DNA from: Acidobacteriota bacterium
GTDB taxonomy: Bacteria > Acidobacteriota > Terriglobia > Terriglobales > Acidobacteriaceae
Reading direction: 5' to 3'
DNA length: 5,565 nucleotides
Assembly (NCBI GenBank): GCA_021798655.1
Contig: JAJZFE010000313.1
Location: 1 to 5,565 of the forward strand
In this document: in pieces, positions 5,065-5,565 of the stretch
Numbering within the stretch: the first letter of the stretch is position 1
Layout of the letters: each line of letters opens with the position of its first letter
Notes under the pieces: generated by a model
Told to the model about the DNA's origin: nothing
Databases searched by the model: none
Seen by the model: the letters and a program-made list of their open reading frames with translations, nothing else
Position numbers and translations under genes: made by a program

Positions 5065-5565
5065 ATGGCCTCTCCGACACGACGCGCCCTCTTCTCCGCG
5101 ACCCTCTTTCTGGCAGCCTGCGCGCTGACTGGCTCCCTCCTCGGCGGCCGCGTCGCCGCACAATCGGCAAGCGACGAGTCCACCCTCCGCGACTCCATGA
5201 AGTCGTTCACCGACGTCTACGCCCTCGTCGAGCAGAACTACGCCGACAAGCTCGACCAGGACCGCATCGACAAGGCCATCTACGACGGCGCGATCCCCGG
5301 CATGTTGCACGTCCTGGATCCGCACTCCAACTTCTACGATCCCAAAGCCTACGCGCAGATGCGCGAAGACCAGCGCGGCAAATACTTCGGCGTCGGCATG
5401 CGCATTCAGCCCCAGGGCGACAAGATCGTGGTCCTCGCTCCGATGGAAGGCACGCCCTCCTATCGCGCAGGCATCCGGCCCGGCGATGTCATCCTCGCCG
5501 TTGACGGCAAGGAGACCAAAGGCATGGACTCGGCCGCCGTTGCGTCCCTGTTGAAGGGACCGCGC
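5065..5565 (+). CDS. Exported S41-family (C-terminal processing) protease, N-terminal part
   Basis: The reading frame is open from ATG 5065 to the right edge, 167 codons. S41 proteases such as CtpA/Prc cut exported proteins near their C-termini using a Ser-Lys pair. Residues 1-32 form an export signal: TRR, then a hydrophobic core with likely cleavage after VAA at 32. LAAC at 16-19 resembles a lipobox, but the hydrophobic run continues past the cysteine, so lipoprotein status is uncertain. Residues 41-100 are the N-terminal helical part with the family-typical LDPHSNFYDP (84-93). A PDZ domain starts near 105, with YFGVGMRI (107-114) and AGIRPGDVILAVDG (135-148). The protease core with the catalytic Ser and Lys lies outside the window, so activity cannot be judged. 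GAGG at 5049-5052 is a possible ribosome binding site, but its 12-base spacing is long. The gene is divergent from the foldase; both products act in the envelope. Confidence 0.92.
   Translation, partial: MASPTRRALFSATLFLAACALTGSLLGGRVAAQSASDESTLRDSMKSFTDVYALVEQNYADKLDQDRIDKAIYDGAIPGMLHVLDPHSNFYDPKAYAQMREDQRGKYFGVGMRIQPQGDKIVVLAPMEGTPSYRAGIRPGDVILAVDGKETKGMDSAAVASLLKGPR

Noticed and set aside
4948..5325. A 125-codon minus-strand frame across the start of the S41 gene
   Set aside because: It is antisense to the conserved S41 N-terminus, its composition is unremarkable and it has no ribosome binding site.
5028..5504. A 158-codon plus-strand frame overlapping the S41 gene
   Set aside because: It is strongly Arg-rich and in a different frame from the clear S41 signal peptide and PDZ motifs, so it is a shadow.

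Overview
The window is 5,565 bases of GC-rich bacterial chromosome with ordinary housekeeping genes and no sign of mobile elements, CRISPR arrays, tRNA or rRNA. It holds five protein genes, two of them cut by the window edges. The mix of a chorismate synthase, a YhaM-type HD/OB-fold nuclease, a SurA-like exported foldase with a long basic tail and an exported S41 protease resembles Acidobacteriota (Terriglobus/Granulicella-type genomes). That placement is an inference from protein character and not a computed result.

Layout. Four genes run on the minus strand. Reading in their direction, from right to left, they are: the SurA-like foldase (4685 to 2745), a strong intrinsic terminator (2720 to 2680), the YhaM-family exonuclease (2620 to 1589), chorismate synthase aroC (1548 to 358) and the start of peptide deformylase def (342 to 1, C-terminus outside the window). 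The gaps are 40 bases between yhaM and aroC and 15 bases between aroC and def, so these three probably form one transcription unit. The terminator separates them from the foldase gene. On the plus strand, an exported S41-family protease begins at 5065 and runs off the right edge.

Between the divergent foldase and protease genes lies a 379-base non-coding stretch (4686-5064). It carries candidate promoters on both strands and two clear inverted-repeat structures on the protease side.

Roles. The foldase and the S41 protease both work outside the cytoplasm, in folding and degrading envelope proteins, so their divergent arrangement makes functional sense. The yhaM-aroC-def group is cytoplasmic: RNA turnover, aromatic amino acid precursor synthesis and N-terminal processing of new proteins.

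The points most worth a second look are four. The foldase parvulin domain appears to have lost both signature histidines. The same protein has a tail of roughly 245 residues that is lysine-rich and low in complexity. yhaM and aroC have -10-like boxes only 8-9 bases before their start codons and no good ribosome binding site, which suggests leaderless transcripts. The leader of the S41 gene may be structured. I found no convincing previously undescribed multi-gene system here.
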